Assembly (NCBI GenBank): GCA_965661115.1 | Contig: CBFICO010000001.1 | Location: forward strand, 1-64,000 | Direction: 5' to 3' | Length of the DNA stretch: 64,000 nucleotides | Origin: UBA6770 sp965661115 | GTDB lineage: Bacteria; Bacteroidota; Bacteroidia; Flavobacteriales_G; Salibacteraceae | Part shown: positions 34,960 to 41,797 of the stretch, piece after piece | How the letters are laid out: each line of letters starts with the position of its first letter | Position numbering within the stretch: position 1 is the first letter of the stretch | The notes under the pieces: generated by a model | Seen by the model: only the letters and a program-made list of their open reading frames with translations | The model's database searches: none | Told to the model about the DNA's origin: nothing | Translations under genes and position numbers: made by a program

Positions 34960-35553
34960 ATGCGATTTATTGTTGTCGTATTAGCAGGCTTGGTTATTTC
35001 CTGTTCAGGAGAAAACAAAGTTGCACAGCCGCAGCTCTCTAAAGCTGAATTGGAGTTGGCTCAAGCTTATGGCAAAAAGTTGGTTAAAAAGAGTTTCGGG
35101 GCGCTTTCGGTAGAGCTCAAGGCACAGATTGCTTCTAAAGGATTAGACAGCGCAATTTATGCCTGTCAACTAAAGGCAAATCCAATAGTTGACTCGGTTT
35201 CAACAGCAGAAGGTGTTGAAATTAAACGAATAGCAAAAAGAACGCGCAACACCGAAAACAAACCAAGTAAAGAGGAAAAACACTTAATCAAGTTAATGGA
35301 ACGCGCTCAAAGCGCCAACGAAAAACTAAGTCCGTTCACTTTTTTGATAGATAGTAATACAATAGCTTACTATCACCCTATTTTGATTCAACCGATGTGT
35401 TTAAACTGCCACGGAGAACCGGGAGTATCTATGCGAGAAGAAACCTACGAAACAATACTTAACGCCTACCCAATGGACAAGGCAATTGGTTACAAACTGA
35501 ACGACTTAAGGGGCTTATGGGCTATTAATTTCGATAAAAACAAACTAAAATAA
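34960..35553 (+). CDS. DUF3365 (Tll0287-like) haem-binding lipoprotein
   Basis: A 197-aa protein starting at ATG 34960, with a lipoprotein-like signal (LAGLVISC, Cys15). The domain pattern is that of DUF3365/Tll0287-like proteins: AIYACQLKANPIVDSVS, RIAKRTRNTENKP, and one c-type haem site Cys147-x2-Cys150-His151 (CLNCHGEPG). The C-terminal YKLNDLRGLWAINF fits the same fold. These domains sense or carry electrons through a single haem. Its TAA overlaps the ATG of the thioredoxin gene by 1 nt, so translation is coupled. Confidence 0.87.
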   Translation: MRFIVVVLAGLVISCSGENKVAQPQLSKAELELAQAYGKKLVKKSFGALSVELKAQIASKGLDSAIYACQLKANPIVDSVSTAEGVEIKRIAKRTRNTENKPSKEEKHLIKLMERAQSANEKLSPFTFLIDSNTIAYYHPILIQPMCLNCHGEPGVSMREETYETILNAYPMDKAIGYKLNDLRGLWAINFDKNKLK

Positions 35554-35849
35554 TGGCAAGTTTTTCTGAAATAGTAAACGGCGATAAGCCGGTATTAATC
35601 GATTTTCATGCCGACTGGTGTGGACCTTGTAAAATGCTAAGTCCAATTATTCAAGAGGTGGCTAAAGATCTTTCTGGAAAAGTTCGCGTTATAAAAATTG
35701 ACGTAGACAAAAACCCTGCTCTTTCGGATAAGTTTCAGATTAGAGGCGTTCCTACCATGATGTTGTTTAAAGATGGAAGTCCTGTTTGGAGGCAGTCTGG
35801 CGTTTTACAAAAAGAGCAGATAATAAACGAGATTGAATCAACTATCTAA
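35553..35849 (+). CDS. trxA: Thioredoxin
   Basis: A 98-aa thioredoxin with the active site WCGPC (Cys23, Cys26), the buried Asp17 in LIDFHADWCGPC and the cis-Pro in RGVPTMMLF. It has no signal peptide, so it is cytoplasmic, whereas the two genes before it encode lipoproteins. The start overlaps the preceding stop (TAATG). Confidence 0.94.
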   Translation: MASFSEIVNGDKPVLIDFHADWCGPCKMLSPIIQEVAKDLSGKVRVIKIDVDKNPALSDKFQIRGVPTMMLFKDGSPVWRQSGVLQKEQIINEIESTI

Positions 35850-35949
35850 TGGCACTATGATTTAGTTCCTTTTCTCTACAAATAATACAACTGTATTGAA
35901 CCTAACCTTCTGTCTGATTGTACTTAAGATTCAATGGGTGCTTAAAATG

Positions 35950-35957
35950 TATATTTG
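35950..35957 (+). promoter_or_regulatory. -7 box of dxs promoter
   Basis: TATATTTG matches TAnnTTTG, 21 nt before the dxs ATG. It also overlaps the TTG at 35955 that would otherwise be a longer start. Confidence 0.5.
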
Positions 35958-35978
35958 CACCACGGAACACACTCAATT

Positions 35979-37916
35979 ATGGAAAAGGAAATAAAACCAG
36001 GTCCGCTATTAAGTCAGATTAACTCACCTGACGACCTAAAAAAATTCAAAGAAGAAGACCTTCCTCAAATTGCTTTTGAACTAAGAGATTACATAATCGA
36101 CCTAGTATCTCAAAAAGGAGGTCACTTTGGTGCTAGCCTGGGTGTAGTAGAGCTTACCGTGGCTTTACATTATGTATTTAATACCCCTAAAGACCAATTA
36201 GTTTGGGACGTTGGCCACCAAGCATACGGACACAAAATATTAACTGGCCGAAGAGATGTTTTCCATACTAACCGTAAATACAACGGTATTTCTGGCTTTC
36301 CGAAAAGAAAAGAAAGCGAATTCGATGCGATGGGTGTTGGACACTCAAGTACATCAATTTCGGCTGCATTGGGCATGGCCGTTGCTAATCGTCACAAAGG
36401 TGAACACGATACGCAACATATTGCCGTAATTGGCGATGGAGCAATGACAGCAGGGTTGGCTTTTGAAGGGTTAAACCACGGTGGCGTAGAAAACACCAAC
36501 ATGATTGTTGTATTGAACGATAACTGCATGTCTATCGACCCGAATGTTGGTGCACTTAAAGAATATCTTACCGATATCAGTACTTCGCACACCTACAACA
36601 AGGTTAAAGACGAAGTGTGGAATTTATTAGGCAAGATTTCTAAGTTCGGACCCAACGCACAAGTAATTGCTGCTAGGGTAGAAAATGCGGTTAAGCATTC
36701 ATTGCTTAATGAATCAAACTATTTTGAGTCGCTTCAATGGCGTTATTTTGGTCCTATTGATGGTCACGATACCATCAGAGTTAAAAAGGTTTTAGAGGAT
36801 TTAAAAGATATACCAGGTCCAAAAATTTTACACTGCCTAACAAAGAAAGGTAAAGGTTATTTTGCTGCAGAAGAAGGTAGTCCGACTACGTGGCATGCAC
36901 CAGGTTTGTTTAATAAAGAAACCGGTGAAATTGTAAAAGTTGTTCCCAAAAATCCTCAACCACCAAAGTTTCAAGATGTGTTTGGTCACACGATAATCGA
37001 GTTAGCCGAAAAGAACGATAAAATAATGGGTGTTACACCTGCAATGCCTTCTGGTTCTTCACTTAAATTTATGATGGAAGCAATGCCAGATAGAGCTTTT
37101 GATGTGGGAATTGCAGAACAGCATGCCGTTACTTTCTCTGCCGGAATGGCCACTCAAGGACTTGTGCCTTTCTGTAACATTTACAGTTCATTCATGCAGC
37201 GGGCATACGATTCTGTAGTGCATGATGTTGCTATCCAAGATTTACACGTAGTATTTTGTCTGGATCGAGCGGGATTAGTTGGAGCGGATGGGCCAACGCA
37301 TCACGGGGCTTATGATATCCCTTACATGCGTTGTATTCCAAATATGGTTGTTTCTTCGCCAATGAACGAGGAAGAATTGCGTAACCTAATGTACACTGGG
37401 CAGTTGGAGAAAAATGCTGCTCCATGGGTAATTCGTTATCCAAGAGGTAATGGCGTTATGACCGATTGGAAAAAGCCGCTTAAAGAAATTAAAGTGGGAA
37501 CTGGTCGGAAAGTAAAATCTGGTGACGATATCGCCATCTTAACTTTTGGTCCAATAGGAAACCTAGCTGTTGATGCTTGCAATACATTGGCTGAAAAAGG
37601 AATTTCCGCAGCGCATTACGATATGCGATTTGCAAAACCTATTGACGAAGTTATGCTGCACGAAGTTTTCGGCAAGTTTGATAAAATTATCACCGTTGAA
37701 GACGGATGTTTAGACGGAGGAATTGGAAGTGCCATTGTTGAGTTTATGGCAGACCATGGTTATGCAGCAAAAGTTAAACGATTAGGTATTCCAGATAGAA
37801 TTGTGGAGCACGGCTCACAAGCGGAGTTATACAGAGAATGTGGTTACGACGCACAAGCTATGTTGGAAGCTGCTGAGCAACTTTTATCAAAAAAAGCGCA
37901 TACTTTAGCGAGCTAA
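35979..37916 (+). CDS. dxs: 1-deoxy-D-xylulose-5-phosphate synthase
   Basis: Condenses pyruvate and glyceraldehyde-3-phosphate, the first step of the MEP isoprenoid pathway, using thiamine diphosphate. It is 645 aa. The ThDP motif is GDGAMTAGLAFEGLN ... NDNCMSIDPNVG; VWDVGHQAYGHKILTGR carries a conserved His, and the pyrimidine domain has VGIAEQHAVTFSAGMA. ATG 35979 is preferred because the TTG at 35955 is part of the -7 box. Immediately after its TAA, RNase HI is read in the same frame. Confidence 0.96.
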   Translation: MEKEIKPGPLLSQINSPDDLKKFKEEDLPQIAFELRDYIIDLVSQKGGHFGASLGVVELTVALHYVFNTPKDQLVWDVGHQAYGHKILTGRRDVFHTNRKYNGISGFPKRKESEFDAMGVGHSSTSISAALGMAVANRHKGEHDTQHIAVIGDGAMTAGLAFEGLNHGGVENTNMIVVLNDNCMSIDPNVGALKEYLTDISTSHTYNKVKDEVWNLLGKISKFGPNAQVIAARVENAVKHSLLNESNYFESLQWRYFGPIDGHDTIRVKKVLEDLKDIPGPKILHCLTKKGKGYFAAEEGSPTTWHAPGLFNKETGEIVKVVPKNPQPPKFQDVFGHTIIELAEKNDKIMGVTPAMPSGSSLKFMMEAMPDRAFDVGIAEQHAVTFSAGMATQGLVPFCNIYSSFMQRAYDSVVHDVAIQDLHVVFCLDRAGLVGADGPTHHGAYDIPYMRCIPNMVVSSPMNEEELRNLMYTGQLEKNAAPWVIRYPRGNGVMTDWKKPLKEIKVGTGRKVKSGDDIAILTFGPIGNLAVDACNTLAEKGISAAHYDMRFAKPIDEVMLHEVFGKFDKIITVEDGCLDGGIGSAIVEFMADHGYAAKVKRLGIPDRIVEHGSQAELYRECGYDAQAMLEAAEQLLSKKAHTLAS

Positions 37917-37925
37917 GCTAAAGCT

Positions 37926-38396
37926 ATCGCAACTATTACAATTTACACAGACGGCGCTGCCAAAGGAAACCCCGGTAACGGAGGTTATGGCATTGTGCTA
38001 TTGGCCGGAACTCATCGAAAAGAGTTATCTGGTGGTTTCAGAAAAACCACCAATAACCGCATGGAATTATTGGCGGTAATTGTTGCACTTGAAACTTTAA
38101 AAGGCGAAAACCACGATGTAACCATCTATTCTGACTCTAAATACGTAGTAAACTCTATTGAAAAAAAATGGGTTTGGGGTTGGCAGAAAAAAGGCTTCGC
38201 CAAAAAAGCTAATCCAGACTTATGGCGCAGGTTTTTACGCATCTACCCAAAGCACAACGTAAAATTAGAGTGGGTAAAAGGTCATGCCAATATACCTGAA
38301 AACGAACGCTGTGATTCCCTAGCTGTAGCAGCCGCTACTCAAGAAAACTTACCGCCAGATATCGGATACGAAAGTGCTGAACCTACCTTACTGTAA
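37926..38396 (+). CDS. rnhA: Ribonuclease HI with a non-canonical start
   Basis: Cuts RNA in RNA-DNA hybrids. The catalytic residues are Asp9 (IYTDGAAKGNPG), Glu47 (NNRMELLA), Asp70 (YSDSKYV) and a C-terminal Asp in ERCDSLA, with WVKGHANIPEN before it; 156 aa is normal. No ATG, GTG or TTG lies between the dxs TAA (37914) and Asp9. The best start is ATC at 37926, giving (M)ATITIYTDG; ATT at 37935 or 37941 are alternatives. A GTG at 37995 would remove Asp9 and cannot be right. The gene is in the same frame as dxs, 9 nt after its stop, so stop read-through would give a Dxs-RNase H fusion. Confidence 0.9.
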   Translation: MATITIYTDGAAKGNPGNGGYGIVLLAGTHRKELSGGFRKTTNNRMELLAVIVALETLKGENHDVTIYSDSKYVVNSIEKKWVWGWQKKGFAKKANPDLWRRFLRIYPKHNVKLEWVKGHANIPENERCDSLAVAAATQENLPPDIGYESAEPTLL

Positions 38397-38398
38397 GT

Positions 38399-39400
38399 TT
38401 ACCCCATGTTTAAATGCTTCAGAACATCCTTAGCCTGATGCCACTCTAGTCGTGGTCCAAATTGAGCCACCACTTTAGAAGATGCCAATGAAGCTAATTT
38501 ACCCGCATCGGCAAAACTTCTACCATTGGTAATTCCATACAGGAACGCACCTGCAAATAAATCTCCTGCACCGTTAGTGTCAATCGCGTTCACTTTATAC
38601 GGCTCAATATCAATAAACGTATCACCGTCAAAAATTATAGCACCGTTTTCTCCTTGAGTAATAACAAAGCGCTTTGCATCTCTTTTGAGTGCTTCACGTG
38701 CCTCCTCTAAATTGTCTTTGCCTGTGAAGAGCATTGCCTCTTCTTCGTTGCAAAAAAGCAGATCTACACTTGCACCCACAACTTCTTGCATTGGCTCTCT
38801 AAAGTACTTTACCATAGAAGGGTCAGAAAAAGTCAAGGCTGTTTTTACTCCGTTTTCTTCTGCAATTTTTTTGGCGTGTTTCATGGCTTCTTGACCATTT
38901 TCAGAAGTAACTAAATAACCTTCAATGTACACATACTGACTATCTTTTATGGCCTCTTCTGCAATTTCAGCTTTAGAGTAATTTGAAGTAATTCCCAAAA
39001 AGGTGTTCATAGTTCTAGAGGCGTCCTCAGACGTCATCACTAAGCATTTTCCTGTAATTCCCTCTTCTAAAGTTTGGTGATCGAGATTGGAGTGTACACC
39101 ATTTGACTTTAAATCTTTGCGATAAAACTCACCCAACTCATCGTTTGCCACTTTACACGAATAGTAGCTTGAACCACCAAATTGAGCAACTGCAATTATT
39201 GAATTGGCCGCCGATCCACCGCATTGTAGGTTGCTCTTTTCCATATTAATGGCATTTGAAAGCTGCGTTTGGCGCTCTTCGTCCACTAAGGTCATTAGTC
39301 CTTTTTCAATATCGTGGTCTTCTAAAAATTGATCGTTTACTTCAGTTACTATGTCCACCAAAGCGTTTCCAATTCCAAATACGTTGTATTTTTTGCTCAT
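38399..39400 (-). CDS. Adenosine kinase-like PfkB family sugar kinase
   Basis: A 333-aa ribokinase-fold kinase. The N-terminal GNALVDIVTEV, the GGSAANSIIAVAQFGG motif 1 and the C-terminal NTNGAGDLFAGAFLYG motif 2 with the catalytic Asp are all present. The overall pattern is that commonly annotated as adenosine kinase in Bacteroidota, but related PfkB kinases act on other nucleosides and sugars. ATG 39400 is preferred over a longer open frame to 39448, because the -7 box TATATTTG (39422-39429) lies inside that extension. It is convergent with rnhA, 2 nt apart. Confidence 0.87.
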   Translation of the reverse strand: MSKKYNVFGIGNALVDIVTEVNDQFLEDHDIEKGLMTLVDEERQTQLSNAINMEKSNLQCGGSAANSIIAVAQFGGSSYYSCKVANDELGEFYRKDLKSNGVHSNLDHQTLEEGITGKCLVMTSEDASRTMNTFLGITSNYSKAEIAEEAIKDSQYVYIEGYLVTSENGQEAMKHAKKIAEENGVKTALTFSDPSMVKYFREPMQEVVGASVDLLFCNEEEAMLFTGKDNLEEAREALKRDAKRFVITQGENGAIIFDGDTFIDIEPYKVNAIDTNGAGDLFAGAFLYGITNGRSFADAGKLASLASSKVVAQFGPRLEWHQAKDVLKHLNMG

Positions 39401-39421
39401 GATTTTCTGATTTTGAGGCTG

Positions 39422-39429
39422 CAAATATA
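39422..39429 (-). promoter_or_regulatory. -7 box of the PfkB kinase gene
   Basis: Minus-strand TATATTTG, 21 nt before the ATG at 39400. It fixes the kinase start by ruling out the longer frame. Confidence 0.5.
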
Positions 39430-39478
39430 CCCGACATAAAAAAGCCACTAAAAAGCGAGTGATTTTTTTTAAAAAAGA

Positions 39479-39508
39479 TTTGCGGATTTATAAAAACAAT
39501 TAGTTTTG
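39479..39508 (+). promoter_or_regulatory. tRNA-Asn promoter
   Basis: TTTG (39479-39482) and TAGTTTTG (39501-39508) are 18 nt apart, as in the tRNA-Gln promoter. The discriminator GCCGC is the same in both. The tRNA itself starts only at 39630, about 120 nt later. Confidence 0.7.
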
Positions 39509-39518
39509 CCGCTCTAAA

Positions 39519-39638
39519 ATTCCTCCTTACCTGCCTGTCGGCAGACAGGGCTCAGAACTGAGCTTAACTAAGACAGACACGTAAGAATAGGTTTGAAGGT
39601 CAGATAAGACGTAAAAATCAAAAACATATTCCTCCTTA
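39519..39638. repeat. Duplicated tRNA-Asn 5' end flanking a 98-nt insertion
   Basis: ATTCCTCCTTA occurs at 39519-39529, directly after the promoter, and again at 39628-39638 as the start of tRNA-Asn. Between the copies lie 98 nt beginning with the near-palindrome CCTGCCTGTCGGCAGACAGG (39530-39549). The layout fits a small insertion with an 11-bp target duplication, or a tandem duplication of the region. Confidence 0.55.
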
Positions 39639-39703
39639 GCTCAGTTGGTTAGAGCATCTGACTGTTAATCAGAGGGTCCTTGGTTCGAGCCCAAGAGGAG
39701 GAG
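39630..39703 (+). tRNA. tRNA-Asn (GUU)
   Basis: The acceptor TCCTCCT pairs with AGGAGGA and G73 follows. The anticodon stem TCTGA/TCAGA encloses CTGTTAA, giving anticodon GTT. The T-arm is CTTGG TTCGAGC CCAAG. The CCA end is not encoded. Confidence 0.95.
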
Positions 39704-39715
39704 CTGAAAAGCAGA

Positions 39716-39748
39716 AAGGATTTCAACGAAAGTTGGGATCCTTTTTTT
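39716..39748 (+). terminator. Terminator of tRNA-Asn
   Basis: AGGATTTCAAC pairs with GTTGGGATCCT (with G-U pairs), followed by seven T, starting 13 nt after the tRNA. Confidence 0.78.
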
Positions 39749-39764
39749 ATGTTTAAATCTTCCA

Positions 39765-39787
39765 TTAGGGTACACTTTAGGGTACAC
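39765..39787. repeat. Tandem 12-nt repeat next to tRNA-Asn
   Basis: TTAGGGTACAC occurs at 39765-39775 and 39777-39787, so the unit has a 12-nt period and two copies. It lies just after the tRNA terminator, a usual site for integrase scars. The surrounding 39750-40090 has no gene that I can support. Confidence 0.5.
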
Positions 39788-39871
39788 CGGCCGTTTTAGC
39801 CGCTATTTCAAGTGCAAATTAGAAAAAAAATCAATGGGATTTTGGGCTCGTTTGGAGCCTCTATTTTTAAC

Positions 39872-39902
39872 CAAAAAGAAAACCCGAGTATACTACTACT
39901 CG
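39872..39902 (-). terminator. Orphan terminator-like hairpin
   Basis: On the minus strand CGAGTA pairs with TACTCG around GTAGTA, then GG and a T-rich run TTTTCTTTTT. No gene lies upstream of it on the minus strand for about 1.2 kb, so it may be left over from a lost gene. Confidence 0.4.
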
Positions 39903-40093
39903 AGCTTCTTCCATGCTTATTTTCCAAAAGTTGATAGCTAGAATTTGTAATTCGAACGATTAACTGATCAACATTTCAAATAAACGACATTACCACCGCA
40001 GCGTGTCTACTCCTTGTTGCACCTTCAAAATTCCAGGGCAGGTTAATAACTATTTTGGCAAGGAACTTGATGCAGCTTATCAAACAACAAAAA

Positions 40094-40429
40094 ATGGCAA
40101 ACATGAAATGGTTAATTCAAAAGCCGACAAAGGATCAAATTATAAAACGCATATTACTTCTATGGATAATTTCTATCGGATTAGTGCTGTCCAATCCAAC
40201 TAAATCTGATTTCTCAGATTATGTAGAACATGAAATAGAAAAGCAAAGTGACAATGAAAACTTCATTGTCGGGGGGTTAATGAACTTATTTTCAAAGCCT
40301 ACTACATTTGTAATAGAAAGTAATACACAACGTGTGGACCTATGGATACTATCTGTATATGGCACCAGTATTTTAGGTGAGGAAGCTGTCTTTATTGGGG
40401 TATGTGGTACCTTTTTCAAGGTGAGGTAA
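40094..40429 (+). CDS. DUF4359-like small exported protein
   Basis: A 111-aa protein with one N-terminal hydrophobic helix (IIKRILLLWIISIGLVLSNP, about 14-33) and a soluble part: KSDFSDYVEHEI, VIESNTQRVDLWILSVYGT, and an end EEAVFIGVCGTFFKVR. The NPTK..FSDYV start and the I.SN..R..L.I.S.Y block suggest DUF4359, which has no known function. It stands alone in an otherwise gene-poor 1.2-kb stretch between tRNA-Asn and arfB. The ATG at 40103 is an alternative. Confidence 0.5.
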   Translation: MANMKWLIQKPTKDQIIKRILLLWIISIGLVLSNPTKSDFSDYVEHEIEKQSDNENFIVGGLMNLFSKPTTFVIESNTQRVDLWILSVYGTSILGEEAVFIGVCGTFFKVR

Positions 40430-40702
40430 GCTTTATAGATAGTGTATTACCTAACAAGAATATAGTTTATAAAACCTACATTTTTAGGTTCATCGTTTAA
40501 CAACCAATAGACTGTACAATGTCAGCTCCAACCTCACATAAACTCACCCAAACCCCCTTCATCCTTTATCAACTTCAATAGCTTTCTAAGTTTTTTATCC
40601 ATTTCAATTTGGTTTTTAGCTGAGAATTGTAGGTATCCATAAACTTTATTGAAAAGCTGTTCCGCCCCCCAAACCCTAACCTCCTCCACTTGTTCTAAAA
40701 GT

Positions 40703-41125
40703 ATGGCAACTCGCAACATCCATATTGACTTAATTCTGCCCGAGCTAAACATTAGCACCTCGCGCAGCAGCGGCCCTGGTGGTCAGCATGCCAATAAGGT
40801 AGAAACACGGGTTCAAGTAACGTTTAATGTGGAGCAATCAGCGCTGTTGTCGGAGGCAGAAAAGGCTGCCATTAAAGAAAAGTATGCCAACAAACTCACA
40901 AAAGAGGATGCACTGATGGTTGCTTGCGAGGACAAACGCTCTCAAGCGCAGAACAAGGAAATTGCCATTAAAAAATTGGTTCAGCTACTCAACAAGGCCC
41001 TCGAAAAACCGAAAAAAAGAAAACCAACCCAGCCCTCAAAAGCAGCTAAACTGGAGCGCTTGGCTTCCAAAAAGAAATTATCGGATAAAAAAAGTTTGAG
41101 AAGAAAAATTTCTGGTGACGAATAG
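40703..41125 (+). CDS. arfB: Alternative ribosome-rescue factor ArfB (YaeJ)
   Basis: A 140-aa peptidyl-tRNA hydrolase that frees ribosomes stalled at mRNA ends. The GGQ motif is residues 26-28 in SRSSGPGGQHANKVETRV, the same context as release factors but with no codon-recognition domain. The basic C-terminal tail (KKRKPTQPSKAAKLERLASKKK) fits the family: it threads into the empty mRNA channel. ATG 40703 is chosen; an upstream TTG frame to 40649 has no conserved sequence. Convergent with HAAO, 7 nt apart. Confidence 0.95.
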   Translation: MATRNIHIDLILPELNISTSRSSGPGGQHANKVETRVQVTFNVEQSALLSEAEKAAIKEKYANKLTKEDALMVACEDKRSQAQNKEIAIKKLVQLLNKALEKPKKRKPTQPSKAAKLERLASKKKLSDKKSLRRKISGDE

Positions 41126-41132
41126 CAATTAG

Positions 41133-41657
41133 CTAAACAAAGCGCTCATCCGTTTCCATCACCGTACCGCACTTATCGCAAGTGCGCAATTCCTCAGAAT
41201 TGTAATACTCCTTAAACCTCGGCAGAAAATCTTGCTCAATATTCGTTAACGGAAAATAAGTTTCGTGCAGTTTGTGGTTACAGTTATCGCAAAACCAAAG
41301 CAAACCGTCTTGCATATCCGTTCCCTTTCTAACGCGCTCAATTACCAATCCAACTGTGTTGGCTGGGCGCATAGGTGAGTGCGGCGTATTAGCAGGCAGC
41401 AAAAACATTTCTCCTTCTTTAATTGATATATCAACAGCCTTGCCTTCTTGCTGAATTCTTACGTTTATGTCTCCTTCTAACTGATAAAACAATTCCTCCG
41501 ACTCGTTGTAGTGATAATCTTTACGTGCGTTCGGACCGCCCACTATCATTACAATGTAATCGCCTGCTTCTTTGTATAAATTCTTATTTCCCACTGGTGG
41601 TTTAAGGATGTCTCTATTCTCCTCAATCCACTTATTCAGGTTAAAAGGTGCTTTCAT
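41133..41657 (-). CDS. nbaC: 3-hydroxyanthranilate 3,4-dioxygenase
   Basis: A 174-aa cupin that opens 3-hydroxyanthranilate to the precursor of quinolinate in the kynurenine route. Iron ligands His49 and Glu55 are in YHYNESEELFYQLEGD, and the third His is in PANTPHSP. The bacterial type also carries a rubredoxin-like second iron site: CDNCNH and CDKCG near the C-terminus supply the four Cys. No other kynurenine gene is in this window. ATG 41657 is preferred over a frame to 41678. Confidence 0.94.
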   Translation of the reverse strand: MKAPFNLNKWIEENRDILKPPVGNKNLYKEAGDYIVMIVGGPNARKDYHYNESEELFYQLEGDINVRIQQEGKAVDISIKEGEMFLLPANTPHSPMRPANTVGLVIERVRKGTDMQDGLLWFCDNCNHKLHETYFPLTNIEQDFLPRFKEYYNSEELRTCDKCGTVMETDERFV

Positions 41658-41756
41658 AATTACGTTTTTTCGTTCCAATAAAAGTAATCAAACTGACATT
41701 CATTGACTGAACAACAAACCTAAATACAGCTCCGAATGTTATAGTGTTGAAAACTG

Positions 41757-41764
41757 TATTTTTG
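41757..41764 (+). promoter_or_regulatory. -7 box of the M43 protease gene
   Basis: TATTTTTG matches TAnnTTTG and lies 33 nt before the ATG at 41798. An AAGGGG stretch in the leader could serve as a ribosome site. Confidence 0.45.
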
Positions 41765-41797
41765 CAGCCACAAATTTTAATAAAACAAGGGGAATAT

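Noticed and set aside
34912..35553. DUF3365 protein starting at 34912 inside the rhodanese gene
   Set aside because: ATG 34960 gives a clean lipoprotein signal and sits 1 nt after the rhodanese stop; the longer N-terminus has no family match.
37995..38396. RNase HI starting at GTG 37995
   Set aside because: This start would remove the catalytic Asp9 and the first beta strand that are clearly encoded upstream in the same frame.
40003..40203. 66-aa plus-strand ORF overlapping the DUF4359-like gene
   Set aside because: It overlaps a better frame with a recognisable signal helix, has no domain and no start context.
40534..40758. 74-aa minus-strand ORF across the arfB start
   Set aside because: It overlaps the arfB N-terminus and its sequence matches no family; probably chance.
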